64,000 bases of DNA from an uncultured Flavobacteriaceae bacterium. GTDB taxonomy: Bacteria > Bacteroidota > Bacteroidia > Flavobacteriales > Flavobacteriaceae. The stretch is from positions 480,266 to 544,265 of the forward strand of contig CANLWN010000005.1 of the NCBI GenBank assembly GCA_947494825.1, written 5' to 3'. The notes beneath the pieces are model-generated. The model was not told the DNA's origin. It did no database searches and worked only from the letters and a program-made list of their open reading frames with translations. Positions 17,291 to 24,208 of the stretch are shown in pieces. The stretch's first letter is position 1, and every line of letters begins with the position of its first letter. Made by a program: the position numbers and the translations under genes.

Positions 17291-17378
17291 TATTGTTTGA
17301 TGCTAAAAGTTAGTCATTGATTTTGCTATATTTTTTTATAGTTAATGGTTAGTGTTTAGTATAGCTTATCAATGAAAG

Positions 17379-17410
17379 AAACCCCGGCGGTACCGTCGGG
17401 GTTTTATTTT
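17379..17410 (+). terminator. Strong rho-independent terminator without an upstream gene
   Basis: AAACCCCG pairs with CGGGGTTTT around an inner CGGTACCG palindrome, followed by ATTTTT. The nearest plus-strand gene upstream ends more than 1 kb away at 16330, with two minus-strand genes between. It therefore ends either a small RNA or a leader transcript of the barrel protein gene. Confidence 0.75.
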
Positions 17411-17533
17411 TAAGCCCTTCTTTGAAACTGGCAACCATTGACCATACAGATACCGCAAAGATACGTCATGGCCCTTAAGCCCTTTGCTTCCCATTTTTAT
17501 TTAGTGTTAAAATATGTTAAAAGAAATTCAAAC

Positions 17534-17559
17534 GGTAACATCTCGCCTCTTTTATCGTC
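17534..17559 (+). promoter_or_regulatory. Candidate ECF-type promoter of the outer-membrane barrel gene
   Basis: GGTAAC (17534-17539), 16 nt, CGTC (17556-17559). It differs by one base from the TGTAAC/CGTC sites at the sigma locus. A start near 17565 would give a leader of about 37 nt, close to that predicted for the DUF6249 gene at 29891. Confidence 0.35.
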
Positions 17560-17601
17560 TAGTAGGTAACATCAATCCATCAATCAAAAAACGAACATCA
17601 G

Positions 17602-20052
17602 ATGAAAAAAGTAAGCATACTTTTGGCTTTGCTTTTCTGTGCTGCAAATTTAGCGAACACCCTCCCCCCCACATCGGACCTAAAGATTGGAAGTGTTTCC
17701 GGTAAGGTTATCGATGTCAAACTGAAACAACCCGTGGCCTATGCCGCTATTGTGATCAAGGCCGAAGATGGTAGCAGCACCATCACCGGTGGCATTACCA
17801 AGGAAGATGGTACCTTTGAGGTCAAGGGACTGCCAATTGGCCCCATGATCTTTGAAATCCAGTTCATCGGTTACAAGACGCATTCCCAACAGATAAGCAT
17901 CTCAAGGGGCAAGCGCAAGCTAGACCTCGGCACCATTGCCCTGGAGGAAGAGACCCAAGAACTCTCCGGTGTGGAGGTGGTTGCGGAGCGCACCACCATA
18001 GAACAACGAATAGACCGCAAGGTCATCAATGTGGGGAAAGATCTCACGACAGCCGGAGCCACGGCTTCTGACATTATGAACAATATTCCCTCTGTTAATG
18101 TGGACCAACAAACCGGGGAATTGACCTTAAGGGGGAATTCCAATGTTAGGGTCATGGTAGATGGAAAGCTGTCCAATGTACCCGTAGCGCAATTGCTACG
18201 CCAAATTCCGTCCACATCCATAAAATCCATTGAGCTCATCACCAATCCTTCGGCGAAATACAATCCAGAGGGTATGAGCGGACTCATCAACATCGTACTG
18301 CATAAAAATGCGAACATCGGGTTTAACGGTAATGTAAATCTGGGCCTTACGGTCGCCATAGAGGCCAAGTTCAACAGCAGTATCGATCTAAATTACCGCA
18401 ATGGAAAATTCAACCTCTATGGCAATTATGGCAATAATATTGGGAAGTACGTGAATGACGGGTTTATTCGACGACAGGAGGAGAATTCCGAGCAAATCTT
18501 TGATTTTTTCAACAACAACAAATCCCATATCTACAAGCTAGGGGTAGATTTTTTTCTGAACGACAAGAACACCATTTCGTTCTTCACCAATCAAAACCTC
18601 TTTGATGGCAAGGGCCTGGGAATTACCGATGTGGTCTATAATGAGGAGTCGTTTCGGAACACCACCCAGTTTTTCAACAATATCAATGACAATCTGAGCG
18701 AACAATATAATTTTGATTATAAGGCGGATTTTAAAAAGGAAGGGCACAATATTGAATTGGAGGTAGATTACAATAGGTTTACGAGCGATGAGGACGCGGA
18801 TTTCCGATCCACCGGTACCACCCTATTCCCCGATTATATGGATTTTGTGGATACCGAACGTACCCAGACCATAGCAAACTTGGACTATGTGAACCCCTTG
18901 GATTCCATTTCCAAATTGGAAGTGGGCGTCGAGGCCAGGATCTTTGAGACCGATGTGGACTACTCCTCTACCGGACTTTCCTTTAATTCCAATGGAAATT
19001 TGATACCCACCCCCAGTACGGACTTTGTCTATGACATGGATATCTATTCGGCCTATGTGACCTTTGCACAGAATTACAAAAAATGGTCCTATCAGGTAGG
19101 CGTACGGATAGAAGACGTAGAGGTAAAAGCCGATACGAATACCGTACGGGCCTTTACGGATAATTACACCCAACTTTACCCATCGGCCTTCCTGACCTAT
19201 TCGCCCAACGAAAAGAATCAGTTTCAATTGAGCTATAGTCGACGGGTAGACCGACCCGGGCTGCAGCAGGTAAATCCTATTCGGGAATGGGCCACACCCT
19301 TGATCTCTTCCTTTGGGAATCCAAGTCTGGTGCCGCAGTTCACCAATTCGGTCGAAACCAATTATACCAGAAGGATCAAAAATGGAAGCATTACCGCAGG
19401 GGTCTTTTACAGGAGCATTGAAGATGAAATCAACAGAGCGGTCTATGTGGACCGCCTGGATCTGAACAAATTGATCTTGACATTCGATAATTTCGACAAC
19501 ACCTCGGCTTACGGAGTGGAAGTTTCCACCAATTACAAACCCGTTAAATGGTGGGGAATCAATGCGAGTTTTGATTTCTTCTCCCAGACACAGCGCGGCA
19601 TAACCGAAAGTTTACCGGTAGATAATGGTTCGGCCACGGTGGACGATATCGTTGTGGAAGAGGTGGAAGTTGAAAATACCGCCTGGAACCTAAGGATGAA
19701 CAACAGCTTTACAGTAACCAAAAAATTAACGCTCCAGCTTTTCGCCTTTTACAGGGGCAGAAACCAGAACATCCAATTCACGGTAAAGCCGATGTACTTT
19801 ATCAATACGGGGGCGCGTTACAGTTTTGCGCAAGGGAAGGGAACCTTGAGTTTTAATTTCAATGATGTCTTTAATACGATGCGGTTCCAGTTCGATGGAG
19901 ATCGTCCCTTTGTTCAAAATGGCCGCTTCAATTGGGAAAGCCAGAACGCCTACCTGGGCCTGTCCTATAGATTCGGAAGTGGTAAAAATCGCGCTTCAAA
20001 ACGAAAACGAAGGGATGACAATACCAAGCAGGGTAGCGGCGGTATACTATAA
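17602..20052 (+). CDS. Outer-membrane beta-barrel protein with carboxypeptidase-like regulatory domain (TonB-receptor related)
   Basis: The 816-residue protein starts with a signal peptide (about 1-20). Next is a CarboxypepD_reg-like beta-sandwich (about 32-115, GSVSGKVIDVKLKQPVAYA), then a plug domain (about 125-235, TTAGATASDIMNNIPSVNV, TLRGNSNVRVMVDGK) and a 22-strand-like barrel of the OMP_b-brl_3 family to the C-terminus. The family moves ligands or proteins through the outer membrane with TonB energy; the ligand is unknown. No SusD-like gene is adjacent, so it is not a classic polysaccharide locus. The C-terminus is a basic, low-complexity tail. A terminator follows. Confidence 0.9.
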   Translation: MKKVSILLALLFCAANLANTLPPTSDLKIGSVSGKVIDVKLKQPVAYAAIVIKAEDGSSTITGGITKEDGTFEVKGLPIGPMIFEIQFIGYKTHSQQISISRGKRKLDLGTIALEEETQELSGVEVVAERTTIEQRIDRKVINVGKDLTTAGATASDIMNNIPSVNVDQQTGELTLRGNSNVRVMVDGKLSNVPVAQLLRQIPSTSIKSIELITNPSAKYNPEGMSGLINIVLHKNANIGFNGNVNLGLTVAIEAKFNSSIDLNYRNGKFNLYGNYGNNIGKYVNDGFIRRQEENSEQIFDFFNNNKSHIYKLGVDFFLNDKNTISFFTNQNLFDGKGLGITDVVYNEESFRNTTQFFNNINDNLSEQYNFDYKADFKKEGHNIELEVDYNRFTSDEDADFRSTGTTLFPDYMDFVDTERTQTIANLDYVNPLDSISKLEVGVEARIFETDVDYSSTGLSFNSNGNLIPTPSTDFVYDMDIYSAYVTFAQNYKKWSYQVGVRIEDVEVKADTNTVRAFTDNYTQLYPSAFLTYSPNEKNQFQLSYSRRVDRPGLQQVNPIREWATPLISSFGNPSLVPQFTNSVETNYTRRIKNGSITAGVFYRSIEDEINRAVYVDRLDLNKLILTFDNFDNTSAYGVEVSTNYKPVKWWGINASFDFFSQTQRGITESLPVDNGSATVDDIVVEEVEVENTAWNLRMNNSFTVTKKLTLQLFAFYRGRNQNIQFTVKPMYFINTGARYSFAQGKGTLSFNFNDVFNTMRFQFDGDRPFVQNGRFNWESQNAYLGLSYRFGSGKNRASKRKRRDDNTKQGSGGIL

Positions 20053-20115
20053 TATATGTATTGATTAGGTCGTAGCACAGAGGGTTGGTTGGTTTTCTCT
20101 TACGATCTATCAATA

Positions 20116-20150
20116 AAAAACCCCGGTCTTGACCCGGGGTTTTTGTTTTT
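20116..20150 (+). terminator. Terminator of the outer-membrane barrel gene
   Basis: AAAAACCCCGG pairs with CCGGGGTTTTT across a loop, followed by GTTTTT. It starts about 60 bases after the stop codon and also faces the convergent PNPOx-like gene. Confidence 0.85.
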
Positions 20151-20163
20151 CTGCTTGGACACC

Positions 20164-20709
20164 TTAGGCCTCGGGCAATCCCGTTGGGCGACCGTCCAGG
20201 CTGATGCTATTTTTTTTCTTCCGGTATTCGATAATCCGATCTTTCCCCTGCTTTTTCGCCCAAAGTTTAAGACCTTCCCGATCGGCCGTATAGTCCATAT
20301 AGGGTACCCCCATCCCACATGAGATCTGCACCAAATCAAATTCCATATCGATTAATTGCCGGCTTCCCTCAATTTCGGAAAACCTGTGAATGTGGGCCTT
20401 CCAAAAGGGATCGTGCTCATGATAGGCCTTCGCGATACCGTACAAACGCAAAATCATAGGCTTGCCCTCAAAAGCACAGAACATCAACGTCATGCGATTG
20501 TTGTATTGCAGATGCGCTGCGGTTTCATTGCCACTCCCTGTAAGATTCAACCAAATTACCCTGTTCCCATCAATGACCCTAAGGGCGTCCATGCCTTTGG
20601 GAGACAGATTCACTCGGCCGTCTTCCATGGCTGTGGCCACAAAAAAAAGTTTTTGATTCCCTATAAAATCAATTAGTTCGGGCGTTAATTTTTCCAAGCG
20701 CTTTCCCAT
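20164..20709 (-). CDS. Pyridoxamine 5'-phosphate oxidase-like flavin-binding protein
   Basis: The 181-residue protein has the split-barrel FMN fold: FFVATAMEDGRVNLSPKG near residue 22, then GNRVIWLNLTGSGNETAAHL and RMTLMFCAFEGKPMILRLYG. These fit the Pyridox_oxidase-like group rather than true PdxH, as the PLP-site residues of PdxH are not evident. Such proteins reduce diverse substrates with F420 or FMN or bind heme. The role is open. The gene lies 25 bases downstream of the KAS III gene. Confidence 0.8.
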   Translation of the reverse strand: MGKRLEKLTPELIDFIGNQKLFFVATAMEDGRVNLSPKGMDALRVIDGNRVIWLNLTGSGNETAAHLQYNNRMTLMFCAFEGKPMILRLYGIAKAYHEHDPFWKAHIHRFSEIEGSRQLIDMEFDLVQISCGMGVPYMDYTADREGLKLWAKKQGKDRIIEYRKKKNSISLDGRPTGLPEA

Positions 20710-20734
20710 AATCGTACATCCAATGATTTGAAAT

Positions 20735-21745
20735 TTACCATCTTATAATGGCACTGCCCCAGGTAAATCCACTGCCAAAGGCGGCTAGGACCACTAAATC
20801 TCCTTCTTTTATTTTGCCTTGTTCCCAAGCCTCGGTCAAGGCAATGGGGATAGATGCCGCGGTAGTGTTTCCATAACTCATGATATTGTTGAACACTTGG
20901 TCATCACTTAGACCAAACTTCTTCTGAACAAATTGGGAGATGCGTAGGTTGGCCTGATGGGGAATGAGCATATCTATATCCGTAGGGCCCAAACCATTGG
21001 TCTGAAGTCCTTCCATAATGACCTCGCTAAACCGGACCACGGCATTCTTGAACACGAACTGGCCATTCATATAAGGGAAATAGGATTCGTCATTGGGGTC
21101 ATTGTCGGCAAGGATGTCCGTGACCCATCGCTTCCCCATACCGGGCGCAATCACAGAGAGTTCCTCTGCATGCTGTCCTTCGGAGTGCAGATGTGTGGAA
21201 AGTATGCCTTTGGAGGAATCTGTTTCCCGGCTCACCACGGCAGCTCCCGCGCCATCACCGAAAATCACGGAAACTCCCCTTCCCCGAGTGCTCATGTCCA
21301 AGCCTCTGGAATGTACTTCGGACCCGATGACCAGCACATTTTGGTACATTCCGCTTTTGACATATTGGTCGGCAACGGATACGCCATATACAAAACCCGA
21401 GCATTGGTTCCTAACGTCCAGGGCACCTACCGTTCCGATGCCCAGATCTCGTTGGACCAAGACTCCCGGTCCTGGAAAATAATAGTCGGGACTTAGGGTG
21501 GCAAATACAATAAAATCGATATCATTGGCATCAATACCGGCGCGTTCTATCGCTATTTTGGCCGCTTTTACGCCCATAGAAGTTGTCGTGTCCCCTTCAT
21601 TCTTGGCCACATGCCTTCGTTCCTTTATCCCTGTGCGTTCCTGAATCCAGCTATCACTCGTCTCCATCACCTTGGACAGATCTTCATTGGTGACCACATT
21701 TTCTGGTACATAGTATCCTAATCCAGCAATTTTTGAGTTGTACAT
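20735..21745 (-). CDS. 3-oxoacyl-ACP synthase III family protein (KAS III)
   Basis: The 336-residue thiolase-fold enzyme has the KAS III triad: Cys115 in DVRNQCSGFVYG, His in IPHQANLRI and Asn in YGNTTAASIP. FabH starts fatty acid synthesis from acetyl- or branched acyl-CoA and malonyl-ACP. The N-terminus NSKIAGLGYYVPE and the long region around GRGVSVIFGDGAGAAVVSRE fit the FabH-like group; whether it is the main FabH is uncertain because it is not beside plsX or rpmF. I use the ATG at 21745; the frame begins 36 bases earlier at a GTG. Confidence 0.88.
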   Translation of the reverse strand: MYNSKIAGLGYYVPENVVTNEDLSKVMETSDSWIQERTGIKERRHVAKNEGDTTTSMGVKAAKIAIERAGIDANDIDFIVFATLSPDYYFPGPGVLVQRDLGIGTVGALDVRNQCSGFVYGVSVADQYVKSGMYQNVLVIGSEVHSRGLDMSTRGRGVSVIFGDGAGAAVVSRETDSSKGILSTHLHSEGQHAEELSVIAPGMGKRWVTDILADNDPNDESYFPYMNGQFVFKNAVVRFSEVIMEGLQTNGLGPTDIDMLIPHQANLRISQFVQKKFGLSDDQVFNNIMSYGNTTAASIPIALTEAWEQGKIKEGDLVVLAAFGSGFTWGSAIIRW

Positions 21746-21829
21746 GTTTATTGGAAGTTCTATTATTGTTGGTTTACACAAACTAATATAGGTAAAAAAT
21801 AATAGATGTTGCAGTGCCCTTGGGCCGGT

Positions 21830-23140
21830 CTAAGCCAGATATTTTTTAAAGTTATCAACGACTACCCTGGCCCTAAGATCGTGCAAGAGATTGTACAGCC
21901 CGAAGAAGGTTCTGTTCATGTACAAAAAATGCTTGGATCCCCTATTCCCGTTCATCTTTCTGATCTGTTCGTCCTTGGAATAGCGTTCGCTCAGGTTCGC
22001 TATCCGGTTCCAAAATACTTCCGCTCCAAAATCAAATTGTTCTTCGTTGAAAGGAGAGGTAAAAAGCGTAAGCATTTCCTTGAACAGTTCCTTAAAAAAA
22101 CGTAGTTCCTCCGGGGAGTCCGTAGGGTTCAATATTTCCAATTCGTACAGTTTCTCCATAAAAACCCTGTCGTTTTCTATGTTTTCCCGTTTGGCCAGTT
22201 CAAAATAGGGTACATAGAACTCATCTGGGATTTCCTTGATGCAACCGAAATCGATGGCGATCAACGTTGCTTTTTCGCTGACAAGGAAGTTCCCCGGATG
22301 GGGGTCGGCATGCACCTTTCTTAAGCCGTGTATCTGGAACATATAAAAATCCCACAAGGCCTGCCCCAGGGTATTTCCCAAAGCAGGTGAAAAATCGTTT
22401 TTGGTAAACTCGCTTAGGTGCAGTCCGTGCATCCAATCCATGGTGATGATCCGCTCATTGGATAGCTCCTCATAATAGTCCGGAAACTCCATATTCTGGA
22501 TATGCATACACGCCTGGGTAATCTCCTTGCTTTGCGCAATCTCCAAAGTGTAGTCGGTTTCTTCGATCAGCTTGTCCTCCACTTCCTTGAAATACTTGTC
22601 CGAATCCTTGCCCTGAATATTGAACATCCGGATAGCTATAGGTTTTACCAGTGCAAGATCGCTACTGATGCTCTGTGCCACACCAGGGTACTGTATCTTG
22701 ACTGCAAGCGATTTCCCATTTTTGGTAGCCTTGTGCACCTGTCCAATACTGGCGGCATTAATCGAGTCCTGCTCAAAAGTATCGTATAGCTCTTCAGGAT
22801 ACTTCCCCAAATATCGTTTAAAGGTCTTTCTGACCAAGGGTGCTGACAAGGGGGGTACTGAAAATTGGGAAAGCGAAAATTTTTCCACGTAGGCCCGTGG
22901 GAGCAGATTTTTCTCCATACTCAACATTTGGGCCACCTTTAATGCACTTCCCTTTAGGCTTTTTAGGCCGTCATAGATATCCTCTGCATTATTTTCATTG
23001 AGCTCGTCCTTGGTAAGTTCCGGGTTCACTAATTTCTTACCGTAATACTTCACGTAATTGCCCCCTATTTTTGCTCCAGTCCTGACCAGTTTACTGGCCC
23101 GTTCTATTTTTCCAGTGGGTATCCTATCGAGTGTCTTCAT
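21830..23140 (-). CDS. ABC1/AarF (UbiB-like) atypical kinase family protein
   Basis: The 436-residue protein shows the ABC1 signature: LKGSALKVAQMLSM near residue 65 (the KxGQ-type helix), the A-rich loop AASIGQVHKAT, Lys in AVKIQYPG, then VHADPHPGNFLV (catalytic loop) and IDFGCIKEIP (metal-binding Asp). In other bacteria the family supports ubiquinone synthesis or lipid homeostasis. Flavobacteria use menaquinone, so the target here is unknown. The gene follows a TetR-type regulator by 40 bases and is likely controlled by it. Confidence 0.9.
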   Translation of the reverse strand: MKTLDRIPTGKIERASKLVRTGAKIGGNYVKYYGKKLVNPELTKDELNENNAEDIYDGLKSLKGSALKVAQMLSMEKNLLPRAYVEKFSLSQFSVPPLSAPLVRKTFKRYLGKYPEELYDTFEQDSINAASIGQVHKATKNGKSLAVKIQYPGVAQSISSDLALVKPIAIRMFNIQGKDSDKYFKEVEDKLIEETDYTLEIAQSKEITQACMHIQNMEFPDYYEELSNERIITMDWMHGLHLSEFTKNDFSPALGNTLGQALWDFYMFQIHGLRKVHADPHPGNFLVSEKATLIAIDFGCIKEIPDEFYVPYFELAKRENIENDRVFMEKLYELEILNPTDSPEELRFFKELFKEMLTLFTSPFNEEQFDFGAEVFWNRIANLSERYSKDEQIRKMNGNRGSKHFLYMNRTFFGLYNLLHDLRARVVVDNFKKYLA

Positions 23141-23180
23141 ATAACAGTTGTGCCTTCAAAGCAAGGGAAAGCATTAAATT

Positions 23181-23840
23181 TTAAGCAAAGTTCTCTTTGT
23201 ACAAAAACTTACCCAGGTCAATAATACTTTCGAGTGGGGTATTGTCAAAAACGTCAAAAACGGTCTTCACCGACTTCTCTATAGCCATATCGGTCTTTTC
23301 GAAGCCCGGAGAGGAGTCGTCCATCCAAAATTTAAGTAGAAACATCAGCTGCATCCAAGCCCCTTCTGAGAACAACTGTGGATTATATTTTGTAATACGA
23401 ATGGATTTGTCACTGTTGGCCTCCTCGATCAAGGCCGTAGCAAAACCTTTAAAGTGCTTTCTCAAATAGGTAAGCTGCTTCAAATTTTTGAGCACATTTC
23501 GTTGCTCTTTCAATGCAAAGAGCACATAACTTCGGTTCAATGACAGCAGTTCAAAAAAAGAGAAGAAAAACGTGAGCATTTTATCCTTGTTGGAGAAACC
23601 TTCATACCCTTTGTTCTTTTGGATCAGGGTTTCGGTATTGCTATAAAACTTGGCCCAAATGGCCCTCTGAAGGTTTTCAAAGGAGCCAAAATGTTCGTAA
23701 AAGTCCGCTTCTTCCAATTGGTTGGACTGGCAAAATTTATAAACCGATTTTGGGGCCGTTTCATGCGCTAGCACATAGTCCATATACATGCCTATGATGA
23801 TGTCATCGGTAATTTTTTCCCTCGTTGTTTTTGCTCCCAT
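23181..23840 (-). CDS. TetR/AcrR family transcriptional regulator
   Basis: The 219-residue protein has an N-terminal HTH at about 10-60 (EKITDDIIIGMYMDYVLAH then KFCQSNQLEEADFYEHFGSF) and an all-helical ligand domain. TetR proteins usually repress their own gene and its neighbours until a small ligand binds. The ABC1 kinase gene lies 40 bases downstream on the same strand. A 7-bp inverted repeat overlaps the likely -7 box just upstream of the start and is a candidate binding site. Confidence 0.8.
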   Translation of the reverse strand: MGAKTTREKITDDIIIGMYMDYVLAHETAPKSVYKFCQSNQLEEADFYEHFGSFENLQRAIWAKFYSNTETLIQKNKGYEGFSNKDKMLTFFFSFFELLSLNRSYVLFALKEQRNVLKNLKQLTYLRKHFKGFATALIEEANSDKSIRITKYNPQLFSEGAWMQLMFLLKFWMDDSSPGFEKTDMAIEKSVKTVFDVFDNTPLESIIDLGKFLYKENFA

Positions 23841-23855
23841 GTGTCAATATTTTTT

Positions 23856-23885
23856 TGTTCATGTAAAAATACGATACTATGAACA
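23856..23885 (-). promoter_or_regulatory. Candidate TetR operator overlapping the -7 box
   Basis: TGTTCAT (23856-23862) and ATGAACA (23879-23885) form a 7-bp perfect inverted repeat with a 16-nt spacer. Read on the minus strand, TATTTTTA (a TAnnTTTA variant of the -7 box) lies between the arms. The position suits autorepression by the TetR protein. Confidence 0.4.
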
Positions 23886-23932
23886 CATATTATGTTAAGG
23901 AATTAAGAATAACGGATAGATGCAAAATAAAA

Positions 23933-23958
23933 ACGTGCTTTCCTGGCAGAAAGCACGT
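23933..23958 (-). terminator. Minus-strand terminator with no annotated gene before it
   Basis: ACGTGCTTTC (23933-23942) pairs perfectly with GAAAGCACGT (23949-23958), loop 6 nt. The T-run (TTTTTATTTT) follows only on the minus strand. The only frame directly upstream on that strand is the 17-codon ORF that stops 2 bases before the stem. Confidence 0.75.
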
Positions 23959-23960
23959 CT

Positions 23961-24014
23961 TCAACAACCTAACCAATAAATAAACAAACTTATTACAGAA
24001 CAAAACTTAATCAT
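23961..24014 (-). CDS. Candidate micropeptide ORF (17 residues)
   Basis: ATG at 24012-24014 opens MIKFCSVISLFIYWLGC, a wholly hydrophobic peptide with one basic residue, ending at TGA. A TAAATTTA box (24043-24050) lies 28 bases upstream and the terminator starts 2 bases downstream, so a complete small transcription unit is possible. The peptide is short enough to arise by chance. The unit could instead encode a small RNA. Confidence 0.25.
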   Translation of the reverse strand: MIKFCSVISLFIYWLGC

Positions 24015-24139
24015 AGCAATTTTACTTCTGCAACGGATAGCGTAAATTTACAAAATGTTTAATTAATTTAAAAATAAATTAAACAAAAAATATGTTAAAC
24101 TTTTGACACCGATTGGCAGATGCTCCATAATGGTGCCAG

Positions 24140-24170
24140 TTTGTCACGATTGGGCATATTGGTACTTTTT
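24140..24170 (+). promoter_or_regulatory. Promoter of htpG
   Basis: TTTG (24140-24143), 19 nt, TACTTTTT (24163-24170, seven of eight positions of TAnnTTTG). Start of transcription would be near 24176, about 33 nt before the ATG. Confidence 0.5.
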
Positions 24171-24208
24171 TTGTCCTTGGGTTCTGGAACCATTAAAAAA
24201 TATCATAT

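Larger units (their letters stand above)
17232..17601. other. 370-base intergenic region with two ECF-like promoter sites and an orphan terminator
   Basis: No convincing protein-coding frame is present. It holds, in plus-strand order, TGTAAC-N16-CGTC (17265-17290), a small AT hairpin CTATA-N7-TATAG (17326-17342), a terminator (17379-17410) that has no gene before it on that strand, and GGTAAC-N16-CGTC (17534-17559) 42 bases before the barrel protein start codon. Confidence 0.6.
23841..24208. other. 368-base intergenic region between the TetR gene and htpG
   Basis: It holds the putative TetR operator (23856-23885), a minus-strand terminator (23933-23958), a 17-codon minus-strand ORF (23961-24014), a very AT-rich stretch (24043-24100) and the htpG promoter (24140-24170). 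I see no longer coding frame. Confidence 0.6.

Noticed and set aside
17326..17342. AT hairpin CTATA-N7-TATAG as a terminator
   Set aside because: The stem is only five A/T-rich pairs; the GC-rich hairpin at 17379 is the real one.
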